From Selaginella moellendorffii (Eukaryota > Streptophyta > Lycopodiopsida > Selaginellales > Selaginellaceae): a stretch of DNA of 64,000 bases. How positions within the stretch are numbered: the first letter of the stretch is position 1; each line of letters begins with the position of its first letter. The position numbers and the translations under genes were made by a program. Shown here piece after piece: positions 22,575 to 35,400 of this stretch. The stretch spans positions 320,433 through 384,432 of the forward strand of contig NW_003314392.1 of assembly GCF_000143415.4 (NCBI RefSeq). Direction: 5' to 3'. The notes under the pieces were generated by a model that did not search any database, was not told the origin of the DNA, and saw only the letters and a list, made by a program, of their open reading frames with translations.

Positions 22575-23227
22575 CCAGTTTTAATCTGAAAAGACAAATT
22601 GTCTGTCTAATTTTAAAAGACTTCTGCTTTCATCATGGAGCTAGATCTACCCTGAACCACGGTAACTTGAGATGACCAAAAATTGCACGGACCACATATT
22701 ATAAACGTCCATAGATTTTTTGATTGATGTTAAGTGAGTGGCTGAAAGAATTCACATATTAAACAGCCTGAAATGTGATCTCTGCTAGATCACTTATAAT
22801 TACCCATTCTCTTTCTGTTTGGTACATTTCACAAGAGGTGATAATAAAATCTAAATTTCTTATTATAATAATTCCATCATGGTTATGTTAGGTGAAATTT
22901 GCTATGTTATGCAGAAGCAATAGCACAATCTCATGTACAACAAGAACCACAGCCAAAGAGCATTATGCTATATCAATTCATCCTTTTGTGGAGGAAAACT
23001 AGATTTATTTATTTTATTAGAATATTTAATTGTATTATCTTTGAATCATGATATTTAGTTTTTTTTATTAGACTTATATGTTATTAAATTTATCGGATTC
23101 AAGATTGAAGTCCTGAAGATCAAGTTTTATATTTGGTGCATTATGTTGACTTCTGTTGGGTTGACTTGAGCTCATCGAATGAACTGAACTCAAAAACTAC
23201 CTAGCCTCTTGAAGCCACGAGCCAGAG
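22575..23227. other. AT-rich intergenic spacer
   Basis: I see no gene, RNA or clear repeat here; it separates the 637-residue protein gene from the decayed PELPK-peroxidase copy. Confidence 0.5.
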
Positions 23228-24105
23228 TTCCAGTTCGTCCATAAAAATCACATCTTCTTGTCAAATCCAAAGAAAAAAAAATGCAACAAACTTACCAGAA
23301 CGAAACAATCATGGAAGTGAACCCTGAGAATGTTGAAGCAGTTCTTGGATCTTTTTCCACAGCCTGCCCTTCACAGTGGACTCGGCAGCAGGGCACTTCT
23401 CCTAGTAGAAGCCAGGCCGCAACATAGCAATGCCCATGCAGAAGTAGCACCACCGGGAAATGGCCTGAGAATGGAAAACCCTGTCCCTGACGCCAGGCCC
23501 CGGTATCATGCCACTGGGAAGCAAACCCGGTATCACTGGAAACTTTGGAACTTTGGGGACCGGCTTCTTGAGCGGAACCTCGGGAACTACTAGATACTCC
23601 GGTACCTTTGGAACTTCGGGGACAGGCTTCTTGGGAGGAATCTCCGAAAGTACTGGATACTCCCGAACCCTTGGAACTGGAACTTCTGGCACTTTGGGAA
23701 GTTCCGGAACTTTGGGTATTTCTGAAGGAACCTCCGGTACCTTGGGAATGACTGGAACCTATGAAACTATGACCGGAACCTCCGGAACCTCTGGAACCTC
23801 AGGGATGACTGGAACCTCCGGAACCTCTGGAACTTCTGGAATGACTGGAACCTCTGGAACCTTTGGAACTTCTGGAACGACTGGAACTTCCTTCGGCCTT
23901 TGGAACGATCAGGATCTCTGGAATCCTGGGGATTTCCGGATATTAGGAATCGGAATGGTGATCTCTGGTATCTCTTGCGCGCCATCAGCTCCTGGAAAGA
24001 ATCCAGCACCAAGCTGTGGCGGGATAAATCCTGGGAACCCCGCAAATCCCCCTCATCCACTGCCCAAGGAAAAGAATGCGTAGCGGGGCGAGAAGACGAT
24101 CCATG
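23228..24105 (-). pseudogene. Decayed PELPK-peroxidase first exon
   Basis: On the minus strand this follows exon 1 of the gene at 17711-19623 from the ATG region (near 24105) through the proline repeats ([16 protein letters not shown]) to the exon 1 splice donor near 23292. Exons 2 and 3 are absent. Small deletions shift the frame in the signal peptide, in the repeats (near 23760) and in the conserved LRPGFY segment. The repeat array is shorter than in the intact gene. It is divergent from the intact DUF538 gene at 24266. Confidence 0.85.
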
Positions 24106-24265
24106 GCTGGAGAAGAAATCTCGCACCAATCCTCTGGCGCTTATATAGCAGCTCCATTCTACCTGCTTGGATCGTAGAAATGCGAGAAGAAATCACCGCG
24201 GGAGATCCTTCTCCCCTACTAGCGAATAGCCAACCCTAACCTAATCGCGCCCGGAGAGGTGAGAG

Positions 24266-24742
24266 ATGATGTTCGTGCTTGCGCCATTGCTCTTCTTCCT
24301 GGCATCGCTGCCTCGATTGTCCCTCGCCGCTGACGCCATTCTCCCCAGCGCCGAGGTGTCGCGATTCTTGGAAGAGCATGGCCTTCCCGGCGGTCTTCTC
24401 CCCAATCTGGTCACCAGCTACTCGCTGCGCGACAACAATTCCACATTCGTCGTCCATCTCCAGCACGAATGCTACCACCGCTTCGAGAATCTGGTGTGGT
24501 ATGGCACTACCATCTCTGGGAAGCTGGGCTATGGCAAGATCGAGAATCTATCGGGGATCCAGGCCAAGGAGTTCTTCCTGTGGCTGGGAGTGACGGGAAT
24601 TCGCGTGGATGAATCCAACCGAGACTATATCTACTTTGAGGTGGGGATTGTGTCTAAGAGGCTGCGCGCATCGCTCTTTCGAGATCCACCATCGTGCTCA
24701 AAGTCTAGTGGCTCTCTTGTGGATCTACACGAGGCAATCTAG
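24266..24742 (+). CDS. DUF538 secreted protein
   Basis: A single exon of 158 codons. The leader LAPLLFFLASLPRLSLAAD is a signal peptide. The DUF538 pattern follows: FLEEHGLPGGLLPNLVTSYSL, HLQHECYHRFENLVWYG, a central GYGKIENLSGIQAKEFFLWLGVTGIRV and DYIYFEVGIVSKRLRASLF. This is the only intact member of the three copies in the window (others at 9873 and 19806). Two adjacent ATGs are present; either could serve. Function in plants is not established. Confidence 0.85.
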   Translation: MMFVLAPLLFFLASLPRLSLAADAILPSAEVSRFLEEHGLPGGLLPNLVTSYSLRDNNSTFVVHLQHECYHRFENLVWYGTTISGKLGYGKIENLSGIQAKEFFLWLGVTGIRVDESNRDYIYFEVGIVSKRLRASLFRDPPSCSKSSGSLVDLHEAI

Positions 24743-24853
24743 AGTTTTAGTTCCTGTCTACGTATAAGCGCTCTTTCAAGAGCCTCCATCGTGCTCAAAG
24801 TCTAGTGGTTCTCTTGTGGATCTAGATAAGGCAATCTAGAGTTTTGGTTCCTC
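24671..24853. repeat. Tandem duplication of the DUF538 3' end
   Basis: Two copies of about 85 bp lie about 98 bp apart (24671-24755 and 24769-24853). The first contains the stop codon of the DUF538 gene; the second is entirely in the 3' untranslated region. Both carry GTGCTCAAAGTCTAGTGG. Confidence 0.85.
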
Positions 24854-24954
24854 GTGTTCTTCGTGTTCTATGTATCTTTTTGTTATTAAGATAATTCGAA
24901 GTGTCACACTCCTGGTGTTCTTGGTGTCACTTCGATCCATCGAGAAGAAACGAA

Positions 24955-27900
24955 CTAGAAGATCGAGGATTGCTCCAGCCTCCGTCTCTCCTTTTGCCTC
25001 GCGCGTCGAGCTTTTCTCCTGAGCGTTGCCACCGACGGCGGCCTCACCTCCTCGTCCAGTTCCACGTAGTGTTTCTCTGGCATGAGACCACCATCCCACT
25101 CTATCACCGCTTGAGCTCCTCCATTTCTATCCCAGTGTTCTTGCTCGCTGAAAGTACGCTTCTTCTTCTTCCGCTTGGATTGGAGCTCCATTCTCTCCTC
25201 TTGCTTTTCCTTCTCCAGTCCTTGCTTCTCGTGATATGGCCGCTCCTCCTCGTGAACTTGCTGCTGCCCATCCTGGATCTGTTCTAGTGCTTGACGCTTC
25301 TTCTTCTTCTTCTTCTTCTTCGGGTTCTCGGAGAGCTCAGAATTTTTTTCCTCCGCAAAAACCAGCTGGTTCTTCTCTTTCCCCTCGGCCACCAAAGTTT
25401 CCTTCTCCACTCCATCCGGTTCAAGCTCCTTCCGCTTCTTCTTCCGTTTCTTAACGTGCTCTACATTCTCTTCTTCTGGTTGAGGCTGCTCTTGCCCCTG
25501 CTCCACCTGAGCTCCTCCATCTTGTTTTAGCTCCTTACGCTTCTTCTTCCGTTTCTTGACGGGCTCAGCTTGAAGCTGGTTTTCCTTTTGGTCCTCAATT
25601 TGCTGCTGCTCTTCCTGTTCGACTTCCTTCCGCGTCTCCTTCCGGTTCTTGACGACCTCAAGACTCGGTTGAAACGGATTTATCTCTTTTTCCGACAAAG
25701 TTTCCTTCTCCGAGCACTGTTCTTTCTGCTGCTGGTCCGTCTGAGTTCCTCCATCGTACTCCAAACTCTTTTGCTCCGCTTGACCCTGGATTTGTTTCTT
25801 CTTGCCTGCAAGCTTTACTTTCACTGGCCACTCCCGCTCTTCTTGCTGCTCCTGCTGCGCCTGAGCCCCTCCATCCTGGACTAGCTCTTGTTCTGTCTCC
25901 TGGCTTTCGGACTTCTTGCGTAAATATTTCTCGGCCTGAAGCTTCTCAGCCGCGAGAGTTTGGTTATCTTGGGCCTGCTCCTGTTTTAGCTCGACGAGAT
26001 TGAGGGGTGCTTTCTCGTTGTTTATCCGGCAGACAGCTCCGGTAGATCCTGCCTCCAATTGCTGCTGTTCATCTGACACTTTCTGGAAGAGAGCTTCCGT
26101 ATGTGCTTGCTCGCAGTGCTCTCTACTTCTCTGCTGCTTATCGCCCATGGATTCATTGTTTGCCTGGTTATCGCCCGCCACCTTTTCTTTCTTTATCTGG
26201 CAGACACCCTCCATAGGTGCCTTCTCGCATAGCTCGTTTTGTCTCTGCGGCACCGCCGTGGACTCCTTGTTTGTCTGACACGAAGCCCCGGTGAGTACTT
26301 TCTCGCAGTTCTCGTTTCCTCGCTGCTGGTTCATTTCTGTGGCTTCGTGCTCGCCTCTTCTCTTCTGCAGCTTATTCTCCGCCACCTTTCCTGTGGACTC
26401 CTTACACGGAGCTTCTGAGGCTGTTCTCCCGCAGCGCTCGCTTTTAGGCTGCCGCATCACCGTCGACTCATTGTTTGTCTCGCAGCGCTGGCTACCCATT
26501 TCTCTTAATTCCTTGTCCTTCTGACAAGCAGCACTGGCTGCAGGAAAAGATGGACCATTTTCGAGCCCTTCACCACCACTATCCGGCTCCATCTTCACGC
26601 GAGTTGCAGCAGCTTGAGTAGCAACCCGTTTCTCGCTGGCTGCGTTTGCAGCATTCTCAATCTTCACTTCGGCTCGACTAACTTTCGCTTTTTGGAGCTC
26701 CTTCACGCCATCCACCGAACGGACACCCGGTTGTCGATCGCCATGGTGACGCTCTTTCTCCGCATCATGTCCGTCTCTCCGATCACCACCACGGTGACAT
26801 TCTTTCTCCCCGTCATGTCGATTCCTCCTCGCTTCTTGATCATATATCTGGCTTGCACGAGCCTCCTCATGTCGGTGCTTCTCGTAGTTCCTGTTGTACT
26901 TAGAATCCTCCTGTCGGTGCCTCGCTACTTCGCTACTAGGACCTGCGAGCAAGTTTTACACATTTACATCAGGATACTATTTACACTTCGCTTACCCTCA
27001 GAGGTCACGTTTGGTGGCCTTTCCAGCAAGTAAGGAACCAGGCCAGCTTGCTCTAAGCGATGGAACAGACTTCTTCTATATGCACTACCTGGATATGAAT
27101 CAGCATGAAGAGACAATTTGTGCCAAGAAACGATAGCTTCTACGTACATTTTCGGATTGAATCAGACAACAAAATGCAGCGGTCCCGAGCTTTTGCCAAC
27201 GCGATCAGTATCTCCGCCTCTGCAATCTACAAGTACCAAGCATTATTTAGAAAGCATGGTGTGAAGCATCCTACCCCGGCTGCATCATCTGCAAACATAA
27301 AAAAATGGGTTACAACGAAAACAAAAACCAAAGGACGAAAGCATGAGAGCAAAGCATACCGATGAGCACCAGATCGAATTTGCAGTTCCATTTCTCCAGA
27401 TGGAAACTATCACTGCAGGAGAGGGTGGTGCAAACAACGGATGCGTTGCTCAGCACGTTTTCCTCGGCAATATAATACGAACTGTAGGCCCGCTGTTCAC
27501 TGATAATGATGCCCTCGAGGGTCAAGCCATGGCAATGCCTGTCGATCTTTTCCATCGGACCAACACGAACGATTGCTCCCCGGCGAGGAACGTAGGCCTG
27601 GCCATCACTGTCCAAGAGTCTGCTTGAGAGACTCAACGCTATCTGGTCCACAGCATTGTTGTATGGTGCGCACACAAGTATCTTGGCACTAGAAACACAG
27701 AGAGACCCTCGCATATAAGATCACACAAAAGAAAAACTTACTATCGGGTCGCACACAATGCCGCAGACACAATTCCTGGAAAAATATAAGTAAGCAACAG
27801 ATCAATGCAAACGTAGTCGACTTACCAACAATTGTCTCTCTCTGTACAAGGCAGAACGAAGAAGAGTCAAGTGTTACTCCAGCGCAAAAACAAAAAGAGA

Positions 27901-28742
27901 AGAAACGAGCCCCTTACCCGTAAGTTCAGCCGTCCTTTGGAAAGCACAAAGATTAATAGCCTGGACTTCTCTAGCTGTAAAACAAACCTTGAGCAAGAAG
28001 AAATCCTTCCCGGAGATGCACCGAGGCCGCCACAACGCGGCCTTGTTCGTGGTTCAACCTTAAACCAGCGAGCCAAGCACCGAAGTGTACCGCTTCCGGC
28101 CTGATGGTATTCAGAGGGCGAACAAGTTGATCTCTTAGTCTTGGCGAGATATTCTCCGCTTTAGACACCGAGAGGAAGCACCGACGGAGTGTGGCCGTGG
28201 TATCCAAAAGGAAGACATCATACTGGAAATGCAAAGAGAAAAAGAAGTTGTAGTTCCAAAGAACCGAAAGTTACCTTTCCTTTGACGGGTTTTGTGCCAT
28301 GGTGTGCTCTCAAGATGGTCCGATCGTTGATGACCCCAGTGACAATGCCGATCGCCTTGAGCTCACCAGCGCGATCTTGCACAGCAACGATTTGCGACGG
28401 CTCAAACCGCGACTGGGAACCCAGCACCTCGATGTGGCAAAAGAGGCCGCGAGTTGGATGCACGGTCACCTCACAGTCGAGAGCATTCACTTGTTTCTCA
28501 CACCCTGTAAATGGCGCATGAGCAAGTTTTCGTTTCTCTTCCCTGAAAGCCCCAGTACCTTTTTTGAGCAGGAGATCCGATACCCGTGAGTTGCATTCTC
28601 CGAAGATCCATTTCTTGTGCTGGTGCTTGTAATCTTCAATCCCCATAAATGACACGCGGTCGAGATCGGAGCTTGAGGAGACTGGCACCTTCCCTCCCAG
28701 AAATGCGAGAACCACGGCATCAAACTCGTCATCGGGATTCAT
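24955..28742 (-). CDS. SF1 helicase-like protein (MOV10/SDE3 group) with a long Lys/Glu/Gln-rich tail
   Basis: Read on the minus strand. Exons likely include 28742-28559, 28504-28275, a third from 28222, further short helicase exons between about 27960 and 27010, and a final exon 26942-24955. Recognisable parts are PTRGLFCHIEVLGSQSRF, LNHEQ, KILVCAPYNNAVDQIALSL, NCKFDLVLI followed across an intron by a DDAAG box, and YRRSLFHRLEQAGLVPYLLER. These match the RecA1 region of MOV10/SDE3/UPF1-type RNA helicases. I cannot find a Walker A GxGKT where it should lie (about 27830-27960), and the frames around 27970 do not join cleanly. RecA2 motifs V and VI are absent. Instead the last helicase exon splices in phase into about 660 residues rich in K, E and Q with KKRKKKRKEL basic clusters. 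Activity is doubtful. Two separate genes, or a decaying helicase, are alternatives. Confidence 0.55.
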
Positions 28743-28837
28743 AAATCCCACTGCTGGAACCCTAAAAGCCAGGGTTTTTGCAGAACATCATTATTACTTT
28801 AAACATTCTGTTTATCACTAAATAAAAAAGGCAAAAT

Positions 28838-28909
28838 GGTTCTATGGTCTAGTGGTCAGGACACTGGACTCTGAATCCAGTAGCCCGAGTTCAAGTCTCG
28901 GTAGGACCT
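28838..28909 (+). tRNA. trnQ-CUG: tRNA-Gln (CTG anticodon)
   Basis: A 72-base cloverleaf without intron. The acceptor GGTTCTA pairs with TAGGACC (one G:T). The D arm is GTCTAGTGGTCAGGAC. The anticodon stem-loop CTGGA-CTCTGAA-TCCAG gives anticodon CTG, and the T arm is CCGAGTTCAAGTCTCGG. It stands alone between the helicase-like gene and retroelement sequence. A decayed relative lies at 60130-60193. Confidence 0.95.
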
Positions 28910-29390
28910 CGAAGAATATAACCTTTGTCGATGTTAAGATCGACTTAATTGCATGCAAAACCTAGATTCTTAACTATTTCCTTTTTTTCACATAATTAGT
29001 TCCGAGTGAGAGAGAGAAAATATCTTACCTGAAAGGCTAGTGTCCTCTAGCCTCTAAGGCCTGTTGCGGTTAACTTTTACTTCCTCCTTGCTTGCTACTC
29101 CTAGTTACTCAATATTTCTGAAAGGAGCAAGGATAGTTAGAAGTGTTCAGAAATTTCAAGAAAAATCAAGAAACTTCATTTTGGCTCGGGACATGCATAA
29201 GGTGCCGGTTTTTCATAGGTTCATTCCCAAACATGTAACAATGCAAGCAAGGGAAGACCCCTAAACCAGCCAGCCACTTGTGGGGCACCTTACCTCACAA
29301 GCGTAACCTGACACAAGTCTTTTAATGACATGACCTCCATTTTTAAAAAATAAATTTTCCCCACAGAATTTGCATCTTGCCCGTAATTGT

Positions 29391-29403
29391 CTCTCTGATA
29401 CCA
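29391..29403 (-). promoter_or_regulatory. Primer-binding site, tRNA-iMet type
   Basis: On the minus strand TGGTATCAGAGAG starts two bases after the LTR end at 29406. TGGTATCAGAG is the standard plant retroelement site complementary to initiator methionine tRNA. Confidence 0.8.
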
Positions 29404-29405
29404 CA

Positions 29406-32400
29406 TGTAACAACCAACCACTAAGTCCGGTCATTTCAGCCCTGGGTGACTCCCAAGGCCATCTCTCGACAGTTCACTAAGTCAGGTCCTTGTACTTGGA
29501 CCCACTCGAGCCATCTTGAGGCTAAGTCCCCATGGGTGCCATCTTTGGGACCGCCGAAGATATGCACTTCTAAACAATTGAGTTTCAACTTATCCTTGGA
29601 CGACCTCAATATTAACTATGGCACTAGCTGTTGCGAATGTGACTTCGGGTATCGAAAATTACTTGTCAGCCAGTCCTTACAGACACTCTTACCTTATTGC
29701 CACAATGGCAGGAGGTTGGTATTGTTGAACCTTTTATTAATCCCTCTTGTTCAAATGTTAGTAAACTGGACTTTGCATTTGCACTTGGCCGGACGAGTAT
29801 AAAAAAGGAATTCCTAAGTGTCTATTTAGCCAAGCATACTTGGCCCGGCTTGTTAGTTTTCTTTTGCTCTGTCTTGCACTGGCTTGACAAAAACCCTCAT
29901 GTATTGAGACTAGTCCCTTAATATCGCTAGATAATAGCTTACTATGTCTGCTAAACACCCTCACTATCATGCCCTTTGTGTTAGTCTCATTTCGGTCCCA
30001 AATGCTTGCTCATTTGGCATATTTATGGAATGTAGAGATTAACTTGAACACAATAGTGTTAGTCCCATGTCCAAATTCGCAATCTAGTACCATTCCATAT
30101 TTAGTAAGTTTAGAGCTTGTCCCAGAGACTAACTCCTGATACTAAGGGAGGCTTGGGGTGAAAGCCTAAAGCGTGTGTTCCTCAAGGGGGGTGTGGGGGG
30201 TTCCAAATGTATGGTAGGGATAGTGGGTAGGTCGGGCATAGCTGACTAACCTGAGGCATAATCTAACTCCTGCTTGCGTGTCTATCCTTGTTCTGCGTCC
30301 AGCTTGGGTCTAAACCCAAGTTTCATTCCATACTAGCTGGTGGAGTACCCATATCCTTGCGTTAGGCCACCGGTATGCTGAATTAACGCCAAACTTCATT
30401 TGGCTCCATTTTGTGTGCTGATCCGGGCATTGGGATGCTGGTTGCTCCAAAACTGTTCCAAGTCGCTCCGGGCTCCTGTCCCTTTGCTCCTTGGGCTGTA
30501 TGCTCAAGAGTTACTCTGTGGTCTGATTCTGTTACTCCTTGGCTTTATGCTTGAGAGTTTGGCACCATTCCTTCGTTCAGTGGCCCAAGGCACCACTGTC
30601 CATTGGACACGTGGCATATGACACGTGGTAGGGTTTAGGTTCCACTTCATGGTGTTATCTTATGGTAAATCACCATAGGATAAAGGGTCAAAACCACATG
30701 CGCTACATTTGGTATTAGAGGATGAGTCTCGCGAGTATTATCCAATGAGATTGGGCAACTAGTCTCATTGCATACACAAAGATGAAAATGATGATCCGAG
30801 TGGGTACACATTTGGGTGCTAAGACTTTGCAATCATTCCTTGGGTATCGATTTGGTTACCTTGTCGTACCTTATGATGTGAGCTTGCTCTTGGGCTCATA
30901 GGATTGATTGAGTTGTTTCATTTTGCATGAGTTTTTGCTTAGGCTCATGAGTGAGGCATATTAGAAAAGAGAGTCATCGGGGACGAAGGATCAAACACAT
31001 AAATCGTCTTCTCTTCTTGGAGAGATGATTTACAACAAAGTGTTAATTCATTGCTCATGTTCACATTATGCAATCAAGAGTTTCTACCTTGATGCATGTT
31101 GGAAATGATGGTCTTACAAGTGGTGAGTTATAGGATGGATGGCGTTGAAATGCTATACCATTTTGTCTAGGCTTGTTATTAAAGACTTGGGTTACAATGC
31201 TCAATTTTTTTCCGGAAAACTTTGCTATTGCTCCTTGAGTATCTTAGCGTTGGATTAGTTTGAGTTTGGTCGGAAAGAGAGTGGCATGAACTTGTCCATG
31301 TTGTAAACAAAAGTTAGTGGTTGGGTGTTGTAAGTCTCTATCGGTAGAGTGTGGCATTTATGTTGCATTTTATCGAATTGAGTTGACACGTGATATTCAC
31401 ATAAACCTTTGAATTAATGACATTGGCATTGTTTGTTAATGTTGCTCAATTGATGATCAAGTCATTGTGATACTTATATCATATCTATGTGATAAGAGCA
31501 ATGTGTTTACTAAGTTGCTTGGTTAAAACGATGATCAACCCCAAAGTGGTTGATGGTGAAACTAGTCTACTTGCAAGTAGTAGCATTGTAGTAGCTTTGA
31601 CTGGATTCTCGTTGGTGGTCCATTATGCTAAGCTTAAGTTGGTTCCTTAGTTTCATGTGTTTGCCCATTGAGGTGTTGGAAAAAGGGTTGTAGCATTCAT
31701 TTGCTATAACTCTTCAGTTGATCCGTTAGCACTTGGAGTAGATTGTTGGATAGTGAAAGTGTGTAGTTGAGGCATTGACATCGCTAGCACTTGTGTTAGT
31801 GGAAGTGGCATTTTTATTTCGAGTGATGAGGAATTTTTCTTAGAGCTTGATTTTCTATGTCATTTTTCTTGTTAGTGTTTTAGCTTCACATTGGATATTG
31901 AAAGTAGTTGAAGAAAAGTGTCACTACAATGTGGATATCCAAAGATATGGTCTTTGTGATCAAGCCTTGGATGTTCACTTTGCATTTTGTGGATATCGGT
32001 GTTAGATGTCAAAATATGGGCATGATGTTCAATGCTTAAGCATACAGTGGGTCATGAAAATTTGTGTTGAGGTGAACCTTTGTGAAGTTGTTAGTAGGAG
32101 GAAGTTGGTTGAGTCTTAAAAGTTTGCATTTCTAGATCGAAAGTTATTGTTTCTCTAGGATGGAAAATTTTCCACAAATTTTCTTAGGCTTTTCCAATGG
32201 CTAATCTGTTGATCACTTTGCTTGAAAACCATTCCGTTTTTGAAAGTTAGTACAAACTAGTGAAAGGGTTAGAGTTGACTTTGGTTGGGTTAAACCTTAG
32301 TAGGTAGTTTGTATGATGCACCTGAAAGGGATGTTGATTTTTGGAGCTAAGGCAATTGAGTTGGATAGAGTCTGGAGTTGGTGTAGAAAAGTGGTTGTTG

Positions 32401-35400
32401 TGCTTTTCTAAGAAAGGTGGCCCTTGTGCCTTTCTTCTAGCATTGTGCTTGGTGGCAGGTTGCATCTTGCATTTCATTAAGATTCTATGAGAGTAGTGAG
32501 CTCTCACTGTTTTGGTGGCCTTGCACCTTAGCTGAGGATGGTGATGTTCAACTTAGTTGTTTGCAGTTGAGATGTTAGTACCCATACTATAACTTTGTCT
32601 AAGTGGAGGTTGTGTACCGATATAAGTTCATCTCATGGTCTTCACTTTAGTTTCAGCTTAGTGTTGATCATGCATAACTAGCCTCTTCAAGGCATGCTCA
32701 GAGCTATTGGCTAAACGTGTTGGTGAGCTTATCACGGTTGAGTTGGATTCAAGTGGTCATTTAGTTTGTGCTTGTTCGTGAACCTTTATCTCATATCTGG
32801 GTATTACGTTCATGTTGGACAAGTGTATAACTCGATGATGTGAGTTTAGTGTTTGAGTCTTGTGAAAGCAAGTTGAAGAGTGATTGTTAATTACTTTACG
32901 ACTAGTGATTGCTTGTAGACTTTGTTGAGGACTATTTGACACTTGCTTCACTCGATGAAGATTTATCAGTGATGGGCTTCCGGATGGTATTGCTGAGGAT
33001 CGTGTAGTTAGACTTACATGGTTTCTTTTCCATGTTGGCATGTCAATTCCTTTGTCGATATCACTTGGTTGTGTTTAGTTCATAGTCTTGCATTTCATTG
33101 AGTCTTGGATGTGGTGATTCACTCCTTGAGGAAGTGTTATCTATAATTGAGTTTTGCTGAAGGATTGGTCTCAAATACTAACTAAAGTATCTTTGACTTT
33201 GGTTAGCTTGGTTGTTAAAGAGTTTTGAGTGGTGATTCACTCTTGCTTTCTTCTTACTTTGTTATGGTGTTGATGGCATTGAAGTGATGCCTTGTCATTG
33301 ATATTATTGATGTTAAAATTCAAATGAGATGAAATGTCTATCCTTAAGATTGACATTGAGTTTTTCATTAGTCTTGATGAAGATAGTGTTGATGATTTGG
33401 CTATGACTTTGTGTTGTTGGCATTCATGCATTGGCTAGTTAGCAACTGTATTGACGTTCAAATGAACTGAGTAGCAAGTTGAGTTAGTTGTGTTCTAAAT
33501 GAGATTGTTTAGTAAGGGTTGAGCTTTGAGCTTTTCGGATATCGAAAGTTAAAAGGATTGTCAAAAGGATTATCAAAAGGATTTGCTTGATTATTGTTGA
33601 TATCGAATGATTTGCCGTTCTTTGGGATAGTGGATTCCTTCTTTGACGATGATTATGCATCTCTTTCTTGACGGGATGATTGATAGTTTTTTATGATAGT
33701 TAGTTGTTCTCTTTGATGTCTTATGGCTTTTTGCAATACTACATGTTCTTTGTGGTTTGCTCTAGATTGGTCTCTTGGGTTTGAAACATCAGTAAGATGT
33801 GGCTGACACTTGCTTAGGCAACTTGAGTTCCTTGGTGTTGTTGGCTGAGATCTATTTAGATTAACTAGTGTGATAGTTGGCATACATAAGTGTTTGTTGG
33901 TCTTGCCACATTCATTCTATTCTGTTGATTGTTGCTCGAGTTAGTTTTGATAGATTTGGATGTTATTTCCTTTGGGTGATACATTCATGAACATCTTGCT
34001 TGCCAGTCAACAATACTTGGTGTTCTTTAAGTTCTCTTTGATAAGTTGTTTGGTATATTATCTACAACCTTTGGTAGTTAAGTTTTATCATAGAGTTTCT
34101 TTGATGATATACTAGCTATTGAATTTTGTTGGATGGTGCATTCTGTGTTTACCAGTTACAATAATTTTAGTGGTTCCTATCCTAAAATACTGGTTTATCA
34201 GATGATAACTTACTTGAAATACATTTGTGTTCTAATATAAGATTTATTCACTGATAATTAAGATTCTAAGATATCATTATTTATGACTTTGATATTGTCC
34301 ATCTATTGATCTTTGAATTTTGGGCCAGTATAGGCAGACTGGCTTCAGCACTTCGTGTGCATGGTGAAATCTCTAGTCATGGGGTAACTACTGTCGACTG
34401 GTCATATAACCCACCTCTCTGTCGATGTTCCTTATTCTGCTAAAAGGGCGTGACCGTGCAAACAACTCTAATTGCATGTTTACAGTAGTCTATCTAAACC
34501 TTACTGACGAGTTTGGTTTCTTTGCTCAGGAGGGTTGGGGCCTTTGGCTTCTCTCTCTATATCCCTGTGGGTAGGGGTGTATCACACTTTTGTAAGCTGG
34601 GTGACACCTAGAGCAGCAAAGGTGGCTAACTTCATTGGTCATTTCTTTGTCAGTGACGGCTGGAAGGTGTCTGAGTGGGTAGCGCATCTGTGTTAGACAA
34701 AGAGATTGCTTCATAACTCATTTAAGTTGGTGCATTTCTCACATAATGTGAATACCATGAACTTTTTCTGGAGTTTTTTCCTTGGCAGTATTCTAGACTC
34801 GAGTATGCATTGACGAGGACGTCGATCTTCCCTGAGAGTGTCACGAATGTGACTTCAGGTATCAAAAGTTATCTGTCAGCTAGTCCTTACAGACACTCTT
34901 ACCTTATTGCCACAATGGCAGGAGGTCGGTATTGCTGGACCCTTGTTCAAGTGTTAGTAAACTGGACTTTGCATCTACACTTAGCCAGATGAGCATAAAG
35001 AAGGAATTCTTAAGTGTTTATTTAGCCAAGCATACTTGGCCTGGCTTGTTAGTTCTCTTTCGCTCTGTCTTGCACTGGTTTGACAAAAACCCTCATGTAT
35101 TGAGACTAGTCCCTCAATATCGCTAGATAATAGCTTACCGTGTCTGCCAAACACCCTCACTATCATGCCCTTTGTGTTAATCTCATTTTGGTCCCAAATG
35201 CTATTTATGGAAAGTGTTCAGATTTGCTCATTTGGCATATCTACAGAATGTAGAGATTGACCTGAACACAATGGTGTTCGTCCCATGTCCAAATTCACAA
35301 TTTATCACCATTCCATATTTAGTAAGTTTAGAGCTTGTCCCAGAGACTAACTCCTGATACTAAGGGAGGCTTGGGGTGAAAGCCCAAAGCATGTGTTCCT

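Noticed and set aside
25150-25890. Leu/Ser-rich plus-strand frames (72-104 codons)
   Set aside because: These are complements of the Lys/Glu codons of the charged tail on the minus strand.
25236-28104. Reading the 25-28 kb region as plus-strand genes
   Set aside because: Splice signals, helicase motifs and phase-correct junctions all lie on the minus strand.
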